This document shows positions 11,062-19,392 of a stretch of DNA of 64,000 bases, one piece after another. The stretch comes from Saccharothrix obliqua. Lineage in GTDB: Bacteria > Actinomycetota > Actinomycetes > Mycobacteriales > Pseudonocardiaceae. Every line of letters begins with the position of its first letter. The first letter of the stretch is position 1. The translations under genes were made by a program, and so were the position numbers. The notes beneath the pieces were generated by a model, which was given only the letters and a program-made list of their open reading frames with translations, did no database searches and was not told the DNA's origin. Location of the stretch: assembly GCF_019375475.1 (NCBI RefSeq), contig NZ_JAHXGQ010000007.1, positions 372,001-436,000 of the forward strand. Reading direction: 5' to 3'.

Positions 11062-11844
11062 TCACCGCAGCAGGATGATGTTCCCCGTCACACGCGCCGC
11101 GGCGTCCGAGCACAGGAACGCCACCACCGGCGCGACCTCCTCGGGCATCGCCACCGGGAACCGCTCGCGCACCGCGTCGTTGACCCACCCGGTGTCCGTC
11201 ACGCCGGGCTTGACCATGTTCGCGGTGACCCCGTGCGGCGCCAGTTCCGCCGCCGCCGACAGCGTGTAGTTGTTCAACGCGGCCTTCGCCGCGCCGTAGG
11301 ACACCTCGCCCGGGAAGCCGTCCGGCCCGCCGGAGGTCATCCCGACGATCCGGCCCCAGTTGCCGCCACGCGCCAGGTGCCGCCGGGCGAACTCGGCGAT
11401 CAGCACCGCGCCGGCCCGCGCGTCCACGGCGAACTGGGCGTCGAACGTCTGCGGCGTCACCGCGCGCTGCACCCGCCCGAACTGGTCGACCTCGTTCGCC
11501 AGGAACGTGTCCTGCACCCACCCCGACGCGTTGTTGACCAGCACGTCGACCGGGCCGAACACCCGCTCGGCGGTGTCGAACAGCATCGCGGGCGCGGACA
11601 CGTCCGCCAGGTCCGCCTCCACCGCGTGCGCCCGCCCGCCGCTCTCCACGATCGCCGCCACGACGTCGTCCGCACCGCTCTCCCGCGCCCGGAAATACTC
11701 GTCGGGCACCTGCGGGTCGGGTGCCGGCGCGTACCGCAGGTAGGTGATCAGGACCGCGACGCCCTGCGCCGCCAACGCCCGCGCCACCGCCGCGCCGATG
11801 CCCTGGTTCGCGCCCGTCACGATCGCCGTGTGCCTGTGCTCCAC
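11062..11844 (-). CDS. Short-chain dehydrogenase/reductase
   Basis: A 260-residue SDR. The nucleotide-binding motif TGANQGIG lies near residue 10. NNASGW follows at about 90. The catalytic Ser lies in GMTSGGPDG and the Tyr/Lys pair in SYGAAKAALNN. PGVTDTGWV follows the active site as in classical FabG-like SDRs. It carries a longer insertion (PAPDPQVPDEYFRAREVS-like) after the first strand pair. Substrate unknown. GTG at 11844 is chosen because the Rossmann fold begins directly after it. Its start faces yjbQ across an 86-base divergent gap. Confidence 0.9.
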   Translation of the reverse strand: MEHRHTAIVTGANQGIGAAVARALAAQGVAVLITYLRYAPAPDPQVPDEYFRARESGADDVVAAIVESGGRAHAVEADLADVSAPAMLFDTAERVFGPVDVLVNNASGWVQDTFLANEVDQFGRVQRAVTPQTFDAQFAVDARAGAVLIAEFARRHLARGGNWGRIVGMTSGGPDGFPGEVSYGAAKAALNNYTLSAAAELAPHGVTANMVKPGVTDTGWVNDAVRERFPVAMPEEVAPVVAFLCSDAAARVTGNIILLR

Positions 11845-11916
11845 AACGTCGACTCTGCTACTCCCCACCGCCCCCGGTCCACACCATTTCCCCCCGCACA
11901 CCCGGCCCAGCACCCC

Positions 11917-11922
11917 TAAAAT
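11917..11922 (+). promoter_or_regulatory. Leaderless -10 box before yjbQ
   Basis: TAAAAT lies eight bases before the ATG at 11931, too close for a ribosome-binding site downstream of the transcription start; this suggests a leaderless mRNA. Confidence 0.65.
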
Positions 11923-11930
11923 CGCAGGAC

Positions 11931-12338
11931 ATGCGCACCGAAGAGATCGAGATCCGGACCGGTGGCACCGAGGTGGTGCACGACCTGACCCGGACGTGCG
12001 AGGAGTTCCTGGCCGACGTCGACGGTGACGGGCTGCTGCACGTGTGGGTACCGCACGCCACCGCGGGCCTCGCCGTGCTGGAGACCGGGGCGGGCAGCGA
12101 CGACGACCTGCTGGCCGCGCTGCGGGACCTGCTGCCCAAGGACGGCCGCTGGCGGCACAAGCACGGCAGCCCCGGTCACGGCCGCGACCACGTGCTGCCC
12201 GCGCTCGTGCCGCCGTACGCGACGATCCCGGTGCTGGGCGGCGTGTTGGCGCTCGGCACGTGGCAGTCCGTGTGCCTCGTGGACACCAACGTCGACAACC
12301 CGGTGCGCAAGGTGCGCTTGAGCTTCCTCGCGGGCTGA
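11931..12338 (+). CDS. yjbQ: Secondary thiamine-phosphate synthase (YjbQ/UPF0047)
   Basis: A 135-residue UPF0047 protein. It shows GLLHVWVPHATAGLAVLE near residues 34-51 and HKHGSPGHGRDHVLPALV with the conserved His and Asp/Ser cluster, then LGTWQSVCLVDTN. YjbQ of E. coli has weak thiamine phosphate synthase activity (literature knowledge); the physiological role is less clear. The mRNA appears leaderless. Stand-alone gene, divergent from the SDR. Confidence 0.93.
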   Translation: MRTEEIEIRTGGTEVVHDLTRTCEEFLADVDGDGLLHVWVPHATAGLAVLETGAGSDDDLLAALRDLLPKDGRWRHKHGSPGHGRDHVLPALVPPYATIPVLGGVLALGTWQSVCLVDTNVDNPVRKVRLSFLAG

Positions 12339-12375
12339 ATTTCCCGGCACGCCCCGACTTCCGGAACCGGCGGGG

Positions 12376-12381
12376 TACCGT
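12376..12381 (+). promoter_or_regulatory. Leaderless -10 box
   Basis: TACCGT lies six bases before the GTG at 12388, matching the TANNNT pattern seen before several other genes here. Confidence 0.65.
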
Positions 12382-12387
12382 GCAGCC

Positions 12388-13341
12388 GTGACATACCCAG
12401 GTGACGGACAGAGCGGCTGGGGTGGTCAGTCCGGTCAGCAGAACCCGGGTTACGGGCAGCAGGGCTCCGGCTACCAACCCGACGGCGGGCAGTACGGCTA
12501 CGGCGGCGTCCCGCAGGACCCCCAGTACGGGCAGCCGAACTACGGCGCGTCCTACGGCGGCCTCGGCGTGTTCTCCGGCGGGCAGGAACCACCGCGGAAG
12601 AAGAGCAACGCCAAGCTCTGGGTGGTCATCGGCGTCGTCGCGCTGCTCCTGGTCGGCGGCGGGCTCACCGCGTACTTCGTCACCCGGCCCGACGAGTCGC
12701 AGCCGGTCGCGGGCACCGACACCTCGACGCCTACCACCACGAAGCCCACCACGACCACGAAGACGTCCGACCGGGCCTCGTGCGAGGCGGCGAAGGCGGG
12801 CTGGAACTGCCTGCCGGTGGAGAGCCTGTCGTACCGCTACGACGTGCCGAAGGCGTGGACGCCCAACCCGCAGTCCGCTCCCGTCGAGGGGATGGACAAC
12901 GTCAAGCTCACCGGGCTCACCGTGTACGGCGTGTACGAGTGCGGTGGCTCGCGGTTCAACCGCGGCAGCACGGGTGGCGTGGTCGTGCCGCAGACCGACC
13001 TCACCACCGTCGCGAAGGACTTCGCCCAGAAGCTGGGCGCGCAGTATTACCAGTCGGCGAAGAACGCCGAGGTCAAGCTCAGCGAGCCGAAGCCGGTGAA
13101 GGTGCCCAACGGCAGCCGTGCGCAGATCGAGGGCGTGCAGGTCGACGCGACGATCACCACGTCGGGCAGTGACTGCCTGGCTTCGCAGGGCATGGTGAAG
13201 GTGTTGGTGCTCAAGGGCACCACGGGCTACCACGTGTTCATGGCGAACGGCGACCTCGCCGGCGGACCGGCCACCCCGAAGCCCGCGACCGAGGCCGACC
13301 TCCAGGCGATGGTCGACTCCGTGCAGCCGTTGTCGCGCTGA
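12388..13341 (+). CDS. Membrane-anchored secreted protein with Gly/Gln/Tyr-rich N-terminus
   Basis: 317 residues. The first 75 are low-complexity Gly/Gln/Tyr (GYGQQGSGYQ, GGQYGYGG). One membrane helix (LWVVIGVVALLLVGGGLTAYF, about residues 76-96) and a Thr/Lys-rich linker (TTTKPTTTTKT) follow. The extracellular domain of about 190 residues has four Cys (SCEAAKAGWNC, YECGG, SDCLAS). Such tails are common in actinobacterial cell-surface proteins. No catalytic motif is visible. It appears to be transcribed from a leaderless promoter. Confidence 0.78.
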   Translation: MTYPGDGQSGWGGQSGQQNPGYGQQGSGYQPDGGQYGYGGVPQDPQYGQPNYGASYGGLGVFSGGQEPPRKKSNAKLWVVIGVVALLLVGGGLTAYFVTRPDESQPVAGTDTSTPTTTKPTTTTKTSDRASCEAAKAGWNCLPVESLSYRYDVPKAWTPNPQSAPVEGMDNVKLTGLTVYGVYECGGSRFNRGSTGGVVVPQTDLTTVAKDFAQKLGAQYYQSAKNAEVKLSEPKPVKVPNGSRAQIEGVQVDATITTSGSDCLASQGMVKVLVLKGTTGYHVFMANGDLAGGPATPKPATEADLQAMVDSVQPLSR

Positions 13342-13394
13342 CCCTTCTTCTCCCCCCCCGCTCAACCCTCCCGACCGGAAAGCGTGCGACTGCT

Positions 13395-14087
13395 GTGAGT
13401 GCTGCCGAAACACTGGTGCTGTGGGACATCGACCTGACCCTGATCGACGCGCGGGGCCTGGGTCACGGCTGGTACCGCACGGCGTTGCACGCCGTCGCCG
13501 GCCTGGAACTCGTGCACACGCCGAGCTTCCCGGGCCGCACCGAGCGCGCGATCACGCAGGAGTTGCTGCTCGCCCACGACCTCGAACCCACCGAGGAGCT
13601 GATCGCCCGGCTGCACGCCGCGTTGATCGACGTCGCCACGCGGGAGCACGGGTTGCTGCCGACCAGCGGCCACGCGCTGCCGGGCGCGGCGGAGGCGCTG
13701 GCCGCGCTCGCGGGCCGACCGGCCGTCGTGCAGTCGCTGGTGACCGGGAACCTGGTGGAGATCGCGCGTTACAAGCTCGGCGCGTTCGGCCTCGACACGC
13801 ACGTGGACTTCGAGATCGGCGGCTACGGCTCGGTGTCCGAGCACCGGCCGGAACTGGTGCTGGAGGCCGTGCGGCTCGCGTCGGCCAAGCACGGCAAGGA
13901 CTTCGAGGCCGTCGTCATCGGCGACACGCCGCACGACGTGGACGCCGCCCTGCACCACGGCGCGTTCGCGATCGGGGTGGCCACCGGCCGCAGCAGCGTC
14001 GCGGAACTCCGCGACGCCGGCGCGCACGTGGTGCTGACGGACCTGTCCGACACCGCCGCGGTGCTCACCGCGGTGCTCGACCGCTGA
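13395..14087 (+). CDS. HAD superfamily hydrolase
   Basis: A 230-residue phosphatase-like HAD protein. Motif I is VLWDIDLTLID (both Asp present), motif II is in LVTGNL, and motif IV is VVIGDTPHDVDAA. The helical cap between residues 20 and 85 places it with phosphoglycolate phosphatase-like subfamily IA enzymes. Substrate unknown. A GC-rich terminator hairpin follows at 14091. Confidence 0.9.
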   Translation: MSAAETLVLWDIDLTLIDARGLGHGWYRTALHAVAGLELVHTPSFPGRTERAITQELLLAHDLEPTEELIARLHAALIDVATREHGLLPTSGHALPGAAEALAALAGRPAVVQSLVTGNLVEIARYKLGAFGLDTHVDFEIGGYGSVSEHRPELVLEAVRLASAKHGKDFEAVVIGDTPHDVDAALHHGAFAIGVATGRSSVAELRDAGAHVVLTDLSDTAAVLTAVLDR

Positions 14088-14090
14088 AAG

Positions 14091-14122
14091 GAACCCCCCG
14101 GGGGACACGCCCCCGGGGGTTC
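14091..14122. terminator. Bidirectional terminator between HAD gene and proS
   Basis: GAACCCCCCGGGGG pairs with CCCCCGGGGGTTC across a loop of about five bases, placed three bases after the HAD stop and two before the proS stop, so it can serve both convergent genes. Confidence 0.85.
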
Positions 14123-14124
14123 GC

Positions 14125-15873
14125 TCAGCCCCTCACCACGTCCAGCAGGTGCCGCACGGCGTCGTCCACCGGCACCTCGACCCGCTCGCCCGTCCGGCGG
14201 TCCTTGACCTCGACCAGCCCGTTGGCCAGGCCGCGGCCCACCACCAGGATGGTCGGCACGCCGATCAGCTCGGCGTCGGCGAACTTCACGCCGGGGCTCG
14301 CCTTCCGGTCGTCCAGCAGCACGTCCAGCCCGGCCTCGGCCAGCTCGCCCGCGAGCCGCTCGCCACCGGCGAGCAGGGTCTCGTCCTTGCCGGCCACCAC
14401 GACGTGCACGTCGGCGGGCGCGACGTTGCGGGGCCAGATCAGGCCGCGGTCGTCGTGGCTCTGCTCGGCGATGACCGCCACCAGCCGCGAGACGCCGATG
14501 CCGTACGAGCCCATGGTGATCCGCACGGGCTTGCCGTCGGGACCCAGCGCGTCCAACCCGAACGCGTCCGCGTACTTGCGGCCGAGCTGGAAGATGTGGC
14601 CGATCTCGATGCCGCGCGCGGCGACCAGCACACCCGCGCCGTCGGGCGACGGGTCGCCCTCCCGCACCTCGGCGACGTCGAGCACGCCGTCCGGCGTGAA
14701 GTCGCGGCCCTGCACCAGGTCCACCACGTGGTGGTCGGCCTTGTCCGCGCCGGTGACCCAGGCGGTGCCGCGCACCACGCGCGGGTCGACCAGGTACCGC
14801 ACGCCGTTGGCCTGGAGCGCGCCCGGCCCGATGTAACCCTTGACCAGGAACGGGTTCCGCGTGAAGTCGGCCTCGTCCAGCATGGACACCTCGGCGGGCT
14901 CGACGGCCGCCTCCAGGCGCTTGAAGTCCACCTCGCGGTCGCCGGGCAGGCCGATGGCGAGCAGCTCCGACTCGCCCGCACCCGGGCGGGTCAGCTTGAC
15001 CAGGACGTTCTTCAGCGTGTCCGCCGCCGTGAACTCGCGGCCGAGGCCCGCGCCGTTGAGGAAGTCCACCAGGGACTCGATGGTCGGCGTGTTCGGCGTG
15101 TGGTGGACCTGCGCGGCGGGCTTGTCCTCGACGGGCTGCTCGGCGGGCGCGGGCGTCACCACGGCCTCGACGTTGGCCGCGTAGTCCGATCCCGTGCTGC
15201 GGACGAACGTGTCCTCGCCGGTCGGCGCGACGGCCAGGAACTCCTCGGACGCCGAGCCGCCCATCGCGCCGGACGTCGCGGAGACGATCACGTACTCCAC
15301 GCCCAGCCGCCCGAAGACCTTGATGTACGCCTCGCGGTGCTTGCGGTAGGACTCCGCCAGGCCCTCGTCGTCCAGGTCGAACGAGTACGAGTCCTTCATG
15401 ACGAACTCGCGACCGCGCAGGATGCCCGCGCGGGGGCGCGCCTCGTCGCGGTACTTGGTCTGGACCTGGTAGAGCGTGACCGGGTAGTCCTTGTACGAGG
15501 CGTACTCGCCCTTCACGGTGAGCGCGAACAGCTCCTCGTGGGTGGGGCCGAGCAGGTAGTCGGCGCCCTTGCGGTCCTTGAGGCGGAAGAGGGTCGGGCC
15601 GTACTCGGTCCACCGGTTGGTGGCCTCGTAGGGCTCCCTCGGCAGCAGCGCGGGGAAGTGGATCTCCTGCGCGCCGATCGCCTCCATCTCCTCGCGGACG
15701 ACGCGCTCGATCTTGCGCAGCACCCGCAGCCCGAGCGGCAGCCACGAGTACCCGCCCGGCGCGACGCGGCGGACGTAGCCCGCGCGGACCAGCAGCTTGT
15801 GGCTGGGTACTTCGGCGTCGGCCGGGTCCTCGCGCAGCGTGCGCAGGAACAGCGACGACATCCTCGTGATCAC
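14125..15873 (-). CDS. proS: Prolyl-tRNA synthetase
   Basis: ProRS charges tRNA-Pro. The 582-residue bacterial-type enzyme begins [27 protein letters not shown]. It shows class II motif 2 ([19 protein letters not shown]), a YbaK-like editing insertion (about residues 230-390) and motif 3 ([14 protein letters not shown]). The anticodon-binding domain lies at the C-terminus ([12 protein letters not shown], then [25 protein letters not shown]). GTG at 15873 has AGAGGAG upstream; the open frame continues further without similarity. Confidence 0.97.
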   Translation of the reverse strand: MITRMSSLFLRTLREDPADAEVPSHKLLVRAGYVRRVAPGGYSWLPLGLRVLRKIERVVREEMEAIGAQEIHFPALLPREPYEATNRWTEYGPTLFRLKDRKGADYLLGPTHEELFALTVKGEYASYKDYPVTLYQVQTKYRDEARPRAGILRGREFVMKDSYSFDLDDEGLAESYRKHREAYIKVFGRLGVEYVIVSATSGAMGGSASEEFLAVAPTGEDTFVRSTGSDYAANVEAVVTPAPAEQPVEDKPAAQVHHTPNTPTIESLVDFLNGAGLGREFTAADTLKNVLVKLTRPGAGESELLAIGLPGDREVDFKRLEAAVEPAEVSMLDEADFTRNPFLVKGYIGPGALQANGVRYLVDPRVVRGTAWVTGADKADHHVVDLVQGRDFTPDGVLDVAEVREGDPSPDGAGVLVAARGIEIGHIFQLGRKYADAFGLDALGPDGKPVRITMGSYGIGVSRLVAVIAEQSHDDRGLIWPRNVAPADVHVVVAGKDETLLAGGERLAGELAEAGLDVLLDDRKASPGVKFADAELIGVPTILVVGRGLANGLVEVKDRRTGERVEVPVDDAVRHLLDVVRG

Positions 15874-15962
15874 GGTGGGTGCTCCTCTGGCGCGGCTTGT
15901 CCGCAAAGGGTAATGAACCGACCCCGCGCGGCTCCAACGGGTTGATTGTCGGTCCCCCCGGC

Positions 15963-15968
15963 TACCGT
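15963..15968 (+). promoter_or_regulatory. Leaderless -10 box before VOC gene
   Basis: TACCGT lies seven bases before the ATG at 15976. Confidence 0.6.
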
Positions 15969-15975
15969 CCCGGGC

Positions 15976-16326
15976 ATGAGCCTCGTCATCGACATGATCA
16001 CCATCGACACGGCGGACCCGCGTCGGCTGGCCGATTTCTGGACCAAGGCCCTCGGCACCGACGTGCAGGAGGACTTCGGCGAGTTCCTGATGCTCGCGCC
16101 GACGGCCGAGGGCGGCCCGCGGCTGGGCATCCAGCGCGTCGACGACCCCACGCCGGGCAAGAACCGGCTGCACTTCGACGTGCACGTGGCGGACCGCGCG
16201 GCGGAGGTGGCGCGGCTGGTCGGCCTGGGCGCGACCGAGGTGGCCGAGCACACCGTGCCCGGTCTGAGCTGGACGGTGCTGGCCGACCCGGACGGCAACC
16301 AGTTCTGCGTGGGCCAGGAGGGCTGA
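15976..16326 (+). CDS. VOC family (glyoxalase-like) protein
   Basis: A 116-residue single-domain vicinal-oxygen-chelate protein. The opening [21 protein letters not shown], the central [20 protein letters not shown] and the closing [14 protein letters not shown] are typical of the actinobacterial glyoxalase-like group. The His in LHFDV and the Glu-equivalent region could bind metal. Substrate unknown. The start at MSLVID is preferred over an upstream in-frame GTG because the -10 box lies between them. Confidence 0.87.
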   Translation: MSLVIDMITIDTADPRRLADFWTKALGTDVQEDFGEFLMLAPTAEGGPRLGIQRVDDPTPGKNRLHFDVHVADRAAEVARLVGLGATEVAEHTVPGLSWTVLADPDGNQFCVGQEG

Positions 16327-16331
16327 CGCAC

Positions 16332-16337
16332 TAGGCT
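16332..16337 (+). promoter_or_regulatory. Leaderless -10 box before yaaA
   Basis: TAGGCT lies eight bases before the GTG at 16346. It supports that GTG over a TTG at 16337, which overlaps the box. Confidence 0.6.
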
Positions 16338-16345
16338 TGCCGCCC

Positions 16346-17077
16346 GTGCTGGTGCTGCTCCCCCCGTCGGAGACCAAGGCGACCGGCGGCCGGGGCCGGC
16401 CGCTGGACCTCGACCTGCTCGCGCTGCCCGTGCTGAACCCGGTGCGCGCGAAGCTGGTGGACGCCCTCGTGGACCTCGCCCGCGACGTGCCGGCGAGCCT
16501 GGCCGCGCTGGGCCTGTCCGAGCGGCAGGCCGACGAGGTGGCGCGCAACGCCGAACTCCGCACCGCGCCGACCCTGCCCGCCCTGGAGCGCTACACCGGT
16601 GTGCTCTACGACAACCTGGACCTGAAGACGCTGACGAAGGCCGAGCGGTCACGCGCGGAGGGTCGGCTGGCCGTGGCGTCGGCGTTGTTCGGCGTGGTGC
16701 GCGGCGGCGACCCGATCCCGGCGTACCGGCTGTCCGGTGGCAGCGCGCTGCCCGCCACCGGACCGCTGGGCGCGTTGTGGCGGCCGGTGCTCACGCCGGC
16801 GCTGGCCGACGTCGAGGTGGTCGACCTGCGGTCCGCGCCGTACACGTCGTTGGCGAAGATCCCGCACGCCATCACGGTGCGCGTGGTCACCGAGGGCGCC
16901 GACGGGCGGCGGCAGGCGGTGAGCCACTTCAACAAGGCCCACAAGGGGCGGCTCGCCCGCGCCGTCGTGCGGTCGCGGGCGGAGGTGCGGTCGGTGCGCG
17001 GCCTGGTGAAGATCGCCGGCGGCGCCGGGTTGCGCCTGGAGCCGACCGGCGAGAGGTCCCTCGACCTCGTCGTGTGA
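16346..17077 (+). CDS. yaaA: Peroxide stress protein YaaA (DUF328)
   Basis: A 243-residue YaaA/UPF0246 family protein. It opens [14 protein letters not shown], contains [18 protein letters not shown] and [21 protein letters not shown], and near the end [16 protein letters not shown]. coli YaaA lowers free iron and protects DNA during peroxide stress (literature knowledge). The gene ends two bases before the stop of a convergent small gene. Confidence 0.92.
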   Translation: MLVLLPPSETKATGGRGRPLDLDLLALPVLNPVRAKLVDALVDLARDVPASLAALGLSERQADEVARNAELRTAPTLPALERYTGVLYDNLDLKTLTKAERSRAEGRLAVASALFGVVRGGDPIPAYRLSGGSALPATGPLGALWRPVLTPALADVEVVDLRSAPYTSLAKIPHAITVRVVTEGADGRRQAVSHFNKAHKGRLARAVVRSRAEVRSVRGLVKIAGGAGLRLEPTGERSLDLVV

Positions 17078-17079
17078 CG

Positions 17080-17307
17080 TCAGGCGGCCTCGCTCACCGC
17101 CCGACGCCGCGCACGCACCCACACCGATCCCCGCACCTGTTCGGCGTTCACCGCGGCCGCGTGCAACTCGTGCTCCAGGCGGCCCGCGTCGCGGTCGTGC
17201 ACGTCGGAACTCCCGGCGGGCCATGGGTCCCGCAGGCGGCGGTGATTGCGCTCCAGGCCGAGGACGACGAGTGCCACCACGGCCAGCACGCAGAGCAGAG
17301 CAGTCAT
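17080..17307 (-). CDS. Small single-pass membrane protein
   Basis: A 75-residue protein with an N-terminal membrane helix (TALLCVLAVVALVVLGL), then a charged cytoplasmic tail with DPWPAGSSDVHDRDAGRLEHELHAAAVN and a basic end. No family recognised. The ATG at 17307 is placed directly before the hydrophobic segment. It is divergent from the GlxA-type regulator (86 bases between starts). Confidence 0.65.
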   Translation of the reverse strand: MTALLCVLAVVALVVLGLERNHRRLRDPWPAGSSDVHDRDAGRLEHELHAAAVNAEQVRGSVWVRARRRAVSEAA

Positions 17308-17381
17308 GGCGCCAACTGTGCGACCGCCAAGAAACAGCCACAATTGGCAGCTTTGCCGTTGTTCGTCAATATCCAGCCACC

Positions 17382-17387
17382 TACGCT
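17382..17387 (+). promoter_or_regulatory. Leaderless -10 box before GlxA-type regulator
   Basis: TACGCT lies six bases before the ATG at 17394. The 60 bases upstream are AT-richer than the surroundings (CAATTGGCAGCTTTGCC). Confidence 0.65.
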
Positions 17388-17393
17388 CGATCC

Positions 17394-18326
17394 ATGCTCA
17401 CCTCCGTGGCCGTACCCCTCGTGGACGGCGTGACACCGTTCGAGTTCGGCGTGCTCTGCGAGGTCTTCGGCCTCGACCGGGCCGACGACGACGTGCCGCC
17501 GATCGACTTCCGGGTGTGCGGCGAGGAGCCGGGCAAGCCGATCCGCACCTCCGTCGGCGTGGCGCTCGTGCCGGAGCACGGGCTGTCCGCGCTGGCGGAC
17601 GCGGACCTGGTCGCCGTGCCCGCGCTGAGCATCCGCGACGAGTACCCCGAAGCGCTGGTGGACGCCGTCCGGCACGCGCCCACCGTCCTCTCGGTGTGCA
17701 GCGGCGCGTTCGTGCTCGGGGCGGCCGGACGCCTCGACGGCAAGCGGTGCACGACGCACTGGCGGTACACCGACCGGCTCGCGGAGCGGTTCCCGAACGC
17801 GCGGGTCGACCCGGACGTGTTGTTCGTGGACGAGGGCGACGTGATCACCGGCGCGGGCACGGCGGCGGGCATCGACGCGTGCCTGCACGTCATCCGCCGC
17901 GAGCTGGGTTCCGCCGTGGCGACGACCATCGCCCGGCGCATGGTGGTCGCCCCGCAGCGGGACGGCGGGCAGCGCCAGTTCACCCGGCCCGTGCCGGTGC
18001 GGGCGGACAGCCTCCAGCCGACGCTGGTGTGGATGTTGGAACGCCTTGACACCGAGCACTCCGTGGCCGACCTGGCCGCGCACGCGCGCATGTCCGAACG
18101 CACGTTCGCACGGCGGTTCACCGCCGAGACCGGCACCACGCCGCACCGCTGGCTCACCGCGCAGCGCGTGCTGCGGGCGCGGCAGCTGCTGGAGGACACC
18201 CGGCTCGGTGTGGAGGACATCGCGCGGCGCTGCGGTTTCGGCACGGCGGCGTTGCTGCGGCACCACTTCCACGCTTCCGTCGGCGTGTCGCCGAAGGACT
18301 ACCGCCGATCGTTCTCGTGCGCGTAG
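17394..18326 (+). CDS. GlxA family transcriptional regulator (DJ-1/PfpI plus AraC HTH)
   Basis: A 310-residue regulator. Residues 1-170 form a DJ-1/PfpI domain (SVAVPLVDGVTPFEFGVLCEVFGL). VLSVCSGAFVLGAAGRL holds the nucleophile-elbow Cys, and the domain continues with CTTHWRYTDRLAERFP. Residues 205-310 form an AraC-type double HTH (LDTEHSVADLAAHARMSERTFARRF; GVEDIARRCGFGTAALLRHHF). Members often control nearby amino-acid or nitrogen metabolism genes; no target is obvious here. Confidence 0.93.
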   Translation: MLTSVAVPLVDGVTPFEFGVLCEVFGLDRADDDVPPIDFRVCGEEPGKPIRTSVGVALVPEHGLSALADADLVAVPALSIRDEYPEALVDAVRHAPTVLSVCSGAFVLGAAGRLDGKRCTTHWRYTDRLAERFPNARVDPDVLFVDEGDVITGAGTAAGIDACLHVIRRELGSAVATTIARRMVVAPQRDGGQRQFTRPVPVRADSLQPTLVWMLERLDTEHSVADLAAHARMSERTFARRFTAETGTTPHRWLTAQRVLRARQLLEDTRLGVEDIARRCGFGTAALLRHHFHASVGVSPKDYRRSFSCA

Positions 18327-18398
18327 CGCATCGCACCGGTCGGCGGCCGAACGCATGACTCCAAGCGAGTGCGATGTCACCTCACGTGACGGTGCTGA

Positions 18399-18404
18399 CA
18401 CAAT
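18399..18404 (+). promoter_or_regulatory. Leaderless -10 box
   Basis: CACAAT (within GACACAAT) lies six bases before the GTG at 18411. Confidence 0.6.
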
Positions 18405-18410
18405 GGGCCA

Positions 18411-18938
18411 GTGAGTCTCGACACACCGGGTGAGCGCGTCTCCGCCGACGACGACCCACCCGACCCGTTCCCGGGTCGCCCGGTTTCGCCCGCCGCGTTG
18501 CGCCTGATCACCGAGGACCTGGAGTCCGGCGGCGACCTGTCCGGGCCGGAGGCGCTGGAGCACGTGTGGCACGGCCTGTGCGCGGCCCGGTTGCTCGGCC
18601 TGCGCCTGGCGGCGTCGGGCCTCGCGCGGCTCCAGGTCAACGCCGAGTCCGTCGAGCACCAACTCGCCGCGGACTTCGCCGGCACGGCGGCGTTCGCGCG
18701 GCGGCGGCTCACCCTGCCGACCCCGGCCACGTCCGCGCCACTGGCCCCGACCGAGGTGGGCGAGGCCGTCGAGGCGCTGGTCGAGTTCAGCGCCGCCGCC
18801 CGCCGCCGGATGCTGGCCTCCGCGCGGCTGGCCGCGGAGTGGCACGACGAGCGCGTGCTGCGGCACGACTCCCTGGTGATGGGCGAACTCGGCGCCGCGT
18901 GGTTGGGCAACCGGCGCAGCTACCGCGTCGACCGCTGA
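18411..18938 (+). CDS. Conserved-looking hypothetical protein
   Basis: A 175-residue soluble, mostly helical, Ala/Leu/Arg-rich protein with no signal peptide or membrane segment. Segments such as LRLITEDLESGGDLSGPEALEHVWHG and LGELGAAWLGNRRSYRVDR-like ends look like an ordered domain, and codon use is typical of genuine genes here (very high GC3). I do not recognise a family. It is single-gene, between the GlxA regulator and a repeat-rich gap. Confidence 0.75.
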   Translation: MSLDTPGERVSADDDPPDPFPGRPVSPAALRLITEDLESGGDLSGPEALEHVWHGLCAARLLGLRLAASGLARLQVNAESVEHQLAADFAGTAAFARRRLTLPTPATSAPLAPTEVGEAVEALVEFSAAARRRMLASARLAAEWHDERVLRHDSLVMGELGAAWLGNRRSYRVDR

Positions 18939-19009
18939 CGCACCAGTCGCCGGCCACGCAACCCATCGGCACACCGCACCGGCCCACCATCGGCACGCCG
19001 CCCACCGGC

Positions 19010-19180
19010 CGCCGTCCCCCGCGCACCGGGTCGTTCCCCCGCGCACCGCGCAACCGGCCGCCGTTCTCCGCGCACCGGCCGCCATTCCCCCACGCGCCGC
19101 CCACCGCGCACCGCCCACCGCGCACCGCCCACCGCGCAACCGGCCGCCATTCCCCCCGCGCACCGCGCCGGAAAACCCCG
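19010..19180. repeat. Low-complexity direct-repeat region
   Basis: The gap 18939-19278 has no gene. It is dominated by imperfect repeats of CCCACCGCGCACCG and CGCAACCGGCCGCCATTCCCC (around 19048-19074, 19078-19094 and 19105-19156). It looks like slippage-generated DNA. The rest of the gap (19180-19278) leads into the 18-codon ORF and may hold its promoter. Confidence 0.7.
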
Positions 19181-19278
19181 CCGGAAAAACCGTTTGCGCT
19201 CCCCCCACCCCAACCGGCAAGCTGTCCCCGAACGCGCAGGGAGCCGGGCCGACCGGCGGACGCAGAGGAGGTGCCCCC

Positions 19279-19335
19279 ATGGCGATCGCTGTCCTGGACG
19301 TGGCGCCGACCCGTCCGCTCGCCCCGAACGCGTAG
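19279..19335 (+). CDS. Eighteen-codon ORF upstream of the RIO kinase gene
   Basis: ATG at 19279 follows a strong ribosome-binding site (GAGGAGG, spacing about seven) and reads MAIAVLDVAPTRPLAPNA before TAG. It ends 57 bases before the RIO kinase start. The ribosome site is better than that of most genes in this window, so translation is plausible. Role unknown: it could be a leader peptide tuning the downstream gene, or a small protein. The CCCCGAACGCG that ends it also occurs 100 bases upstream. Confidence 0.5.
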   Translation: MAIAVLDVAPTRPLAPNA

Positions 19336-19392
19336 CGCGCCGACCACACGCGCCGCCGGGGCGATCCTCCTCCCGGTCATGGAGCCCACCCC

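Noticed and set aside
11845..13413. Upstream extension of the SDR reading frame
   Set aside because: It runs antisense through yjbQ and the membrane-protein gene and has no similarity; the Rossmann fold begins at 11844.
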